Source of the DNA: Leptospirillum sp.
Lineage (GTDB): Bacteria; Nitrospirota; Leptospirillia; Leptospirillales; Leptospirillaceae
NCBI GenBank assembly: GCA_027346125.1
Contig: DAIEST010000220.1
Span: forward strand, 1-7,111
Length of the DNA: 7,111 bases
Direction: 5' to 3'
Below the pieces are notes generated by a model. It was not told the origin of the DNA and searched no databases. It worked only from the letters and a program-made list of their open reading frames with translations. The translations under genes were made by a program, and so were the position numbers. Shown here piece after piece: positions 5,804-7,111 of this stretch. The stretch's first letter is position 1. The number at the start of each line of letters is the position of its first letter.

Positions 5804-5986
5804 CTTCCCCTCCCTCTTCGAGACTGATGATCGTTGCAACCGACCCGGACCAGCCTGCAGTGCCAGGAAACCCATGCTTCCGGGACGCCAGAGAGGATAC
5901 AGCAAACGCCATGCCCGAATGGCGCTTCCATTTGCGCTTGAACGGTTCGTCCGCCCGGCCTCAACCCGGATTCCTGAAGGCTCGCT

Positions 5987-6016
5987 TTGACATGGTTCCC
6001 GGGATGCAGGTACCCT
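5987..6016 (+). promoter_or_regulatory. Candidate promoter of the YdfG-type gene
   Basis: A perfect -35 TTGACA (5987-5992) is followed after 18 bases by TACCCT (6011-6016), which keeps the most conserved T, A and final T of the -10 box but only 3 of 6 bases overall. Transcription would start near 6023, about 108 bases before the start codon. It is the only promoter-like element between the peptide gene and this SDR gene. Confidence 0.4.
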
Positions 6017-6130
6017 CATCCGTATGGAATCTTCTGCCGTTTTTCCCGGACTCTCCCCTGCCCGGCCCCGTTCGCTTCCCGAAGCTGGCAACGTCCCCGG
6101 ATCTCCGCCCTGCCGAAAAAGGGCAACCCC

Positions 6131-6874
6131 ATGAAGGTCGCCGTCGTGACCGGAGCCTCGTCCGGGATTGGTGCGGCCACTGCCCGGGCGCTTTCAAAAG
6201 CGGGATTCCATCTCTGCCTGGGAGCCAGACGGGTGGATCGTCTCGAATCCCTGGCACGGGAAGTGGGAGGAAGCGCCTTTCCCCTCGATGTCTGCGACAC
6301 GGAATCCGTCCGGACTTTTGCAAGCCGCCTCCCGTCCCGGATTCACCTGCTCGTCAACAACGCCGGAGGGGCCCTGGGTCTCGACCCCGTCATCGAGATG
6401 GACGAGGCAAAATGGCTGACGATGTTCCAGTCCAATGTCCTGGGACTGGTCCGGATGACCCGGGAACTCTTTCCCCGACTGGATCAGGAGGGAGAGGGAA
6501 GCCACGTCGTGAACATCGGTTCGGTGGCGGCACTGGAAACCTATCCGGGCGGAGCGGGATACACCGCCTGCAAACACGCCGTCCGGGCCATCACGGAAAC
6601 GATGCGGATCGAGTGGCTGGGCCTCCCGATTCGCGTCACCGAGATCGACCCGGGACTTGTCGAGACAGAATTTTCCCTTGTCCGGTTCGCAGGTGACTCT
6701 GAGCGGGCAAGGAAAGTCTACGAGGGGATGACTCCGCTGGTAGCGGAAGACGTGGCAGATGCGGTGGTCTGGGCTGCCACCAGGCCACCGCATGTGAACA
6801 TCGACCAGATTCTCCTGAAACCACGGGATCAGGCCCGCGCCGATAAAGTCCACCGGAAAGGGAATTCCCCATAG
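6131..6874 (+). CDS. ydfG: YdfG-type SDR, NADP-dependent 3-hydroxy acid / malonic semialdehyde dehydrogenase family
   Basis: A 247-residue short-chain dehydrogenase matching the length of E. coli YdfG. Motifs: TGASSGIG (7-14), GARR after the second strand (31-34, pointing to NADP), NNAG (76-79), Asn102, and catalytic Ser131, Tyr144 and Lys148 (YTACK). The C-terminal half carries the YdfG hallmark: RVTEIDPGLVETEFSLVRF (168-186), then GD and a later ATRPPHVNID (216-225), closely like the E. coli protein as I remember it. YdfG enzymes oxidise 3-hydroxy acids such as L-allo-threonine or serine, or in the reverse direction reduce malonic semialdehyde with NADPH in the cytoplasm. Exact substrate and orthology here are inferred. 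The start at 6131 is chosen because the Rossmann fold begins at residue 2 and AAAAAGGG lies at 6116-6123, 7 bases upstream. The in-frame upstream extension to 5987 is Pro/Arg-rich and not SDR-like. The next gene begins 108 bases downstream. Confidence 0.9.
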   Translation: MKVAVVTGASSGIGAATARALSKAGFHLCLGARRVDRLESLAREVGGSAFPLDVCDTESVRTFASRLPSRIHLLVNNAGGALGLDPVIEMDEAKWLTMFQSNVLGLVRMTRELFPRLDQEGEGSHVVNIGSVAALETYPGGAGYTACKHAVRAITETMRIEWLGLPIRVTEIDPGLVETEFSLVRFAGDSERARKVYEGMTPLVAEDVADAVVWAATRPPHVNIDQILLKPRDQARADKVHRKGNSP

Positions 6875-6920
6875 CCCGGAAACACCCGGCCGGAAACCAT
6901 TGCAGACCTGCTTCTCCCAT

Positions 6921-6947
6921 CCGTTTCCGGATTGCCGGAGAAACCGG
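6921..6947. other. Imperfect hairpin after the YdfG-type gene
   Basis: GTTTCCGG and CCGGAGAAAC pair around ATTG with a two-base bulge. It lies 46 bases after the SDR stop and before the next start. There is no T-run, so it may be an attenuator or mRNA-processing structure more than a terminator; it could also be chance in GC-rich DNA. Confidence 0.25.
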
Positions 6948-6982
6948 GACGATCGAATCCTCAAGGCAGAAAGAGATTGGCC

Positions 6983-7111
6983 ATGAATGAGGTCGAAGAA
7001 CTGAAATCCCTTTTCAAGAAACAGTCGCAAGGCGCATTAAGCCTCAATATCGCCTTCATCGGAGTCGTCAACTCCCTTTTCTCCACTCTGGCACGGATCG
7101 CTCCCGCCTCT
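6983..7111 (+). CDS. N-terminal fragment, possibly a SAM-dependent methyltransferase
   Basis: The first 43 codons of a gene cut by the window end. The peptide begins MNEVEELKSLFKKQSQGALS and continues with NIAFIGVVNSLFSTLARIAPAS. An amphipathic start followed by a 'GAL...IAFIG..N.LF..LA..APAS' pattern recalls the small helical/winged-helix dimerisation domain in front of class I SAM-dependent methyltransferases; the catalytic domain would lie outside. The start ATG at 6983 has only a weak AAAGAGA (6970-6976) 6 bases upstream. It is on the same strand as the YdfG-type gene, 108 bases downstream, and may share its transcript. The reading frame is clean and codons look native; the family call is tentative. 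Confidence 0.6.
   Translation, partial: MNEVEELKSLFKKQSQGALSLNIAFIGVVNSLFSTLARIAPAS

Larger units (their letters stand above)
5085..6130. other. Long region between divergent genes with no convincing large gene
   Basis: About 1 kb separates the leftward transporter from the rightward YdfG-type gene. It holds the 20-residue peptide gene at 5741-5803, an AT-rich island around 5395-5440, and a consensus -35 at 5987. A minus-strand TATAGT box (5326-5331) may be the transporter's -10, which would give a leader of about 235 bases, although no matching -35 is seen. The palindrome ACAAATTTGT lies at 5399-5408. Longer open frames exist on both strands (for example plus 5505-5990 and minus 5391-5912) but overlap one another, show no recognisable domain and look like by-products of the base composition. 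Confidence 0.5.

Noticed and set aside
5391..5912. Minus-strand open frame of 173 codons across the gap
   Set aside because: It ends in a Phe-rich tail created by the AT-rich island, reads through the terminator-like repeat, has no ribosome-binding site and no recognisable domain.
5505..5990. Plus-strand open frame of 161 codons with AGGGGGA 10 bases before its ATG
   Set aside because: The ribosome-binding site and codon third positions are acceptable, but the product has no recognisable pattern, no membrane or fold signature, and runs antisense over the better-supported 20-residue peptide. Possible but not supported enough to list.
1..7111. CRISPR arrays, tRNA or rRNA genes, insertion sequences
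   Set aside because: I saw no regularly spaced repeats, no tRNA- or rRNA-like stretches, no transposase motifs and no terminal inverted repeats with target duplications.

Overview
The window is a GC-rich stretch of a Gram-negative bacterial chromosome. The Gram-negative call rests on a Sec signal peptide followed by an outer-membrane beta-barrel-type protein, and on a lipobox-containing segment. The general codon and sequence style reminds me of acidophilic Nitrospirota (Leptospirillum-like), but this is an impression and not a demonstrated assignment.

Left block (1-2204): the 5' end of an ArsR/SmtB-type repressor gene runs leftward off the window. Diverging from it is a two-gene rightward operon: a classical short-chain dehydrogenase/reductase (SDR, 258 aa) and a zinc-free medium-chain dehydrogenase/quinone-oxidoreductase-type protein (MDR, 336 aa). 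Between them lies a clear sigma70 promoter (TTGACC, 17-bp spacer, TATATT). A 22-bp near-perfect palindrome (TTGTTCTATA, TT, TATCGAACAA) covers its -10 element. This looks like a complete repressor/operator/redox-operon module. The operon ends at a strong hairpin (2168-2204) shared with the convergent genes on its right.

Middle block (2243-5084, minus strand): a MOT1-family (molybdate/sulfate-type) transporter reads into a secreted beta-barrel protein of the Phenol_MetA_deg-like 'transporter' type. The transporter frame has an extra C-terminal lipoprotein-like module, beginning with its own ATG and carrying a lipobox, that is not part of the known MOT1 fold. It is either a fusion or a separate overlapping gene hidden in the same frame. 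Together the genes suggest envelope transport of a small anion, though the substrate is not shown by the sequence.

Gap (5085-6130): over 1 kb without a convincing large gene. It contains a well-supported tiny minus-strand ORF for a 20-residue hydrophobic peptide with a strong ribosome-binding site, an AT-rich island with a promoter-like element, and a terminator-like inverted repeat.

Right block (5987-7111): a promoter with a consensus -35 precedes a YdfG-type SDR (247 aa). It is followed by the first 43 codons of another gene that runs out of the window, whose N-terminus resembles the start of SAM-dependent methyltransferases.
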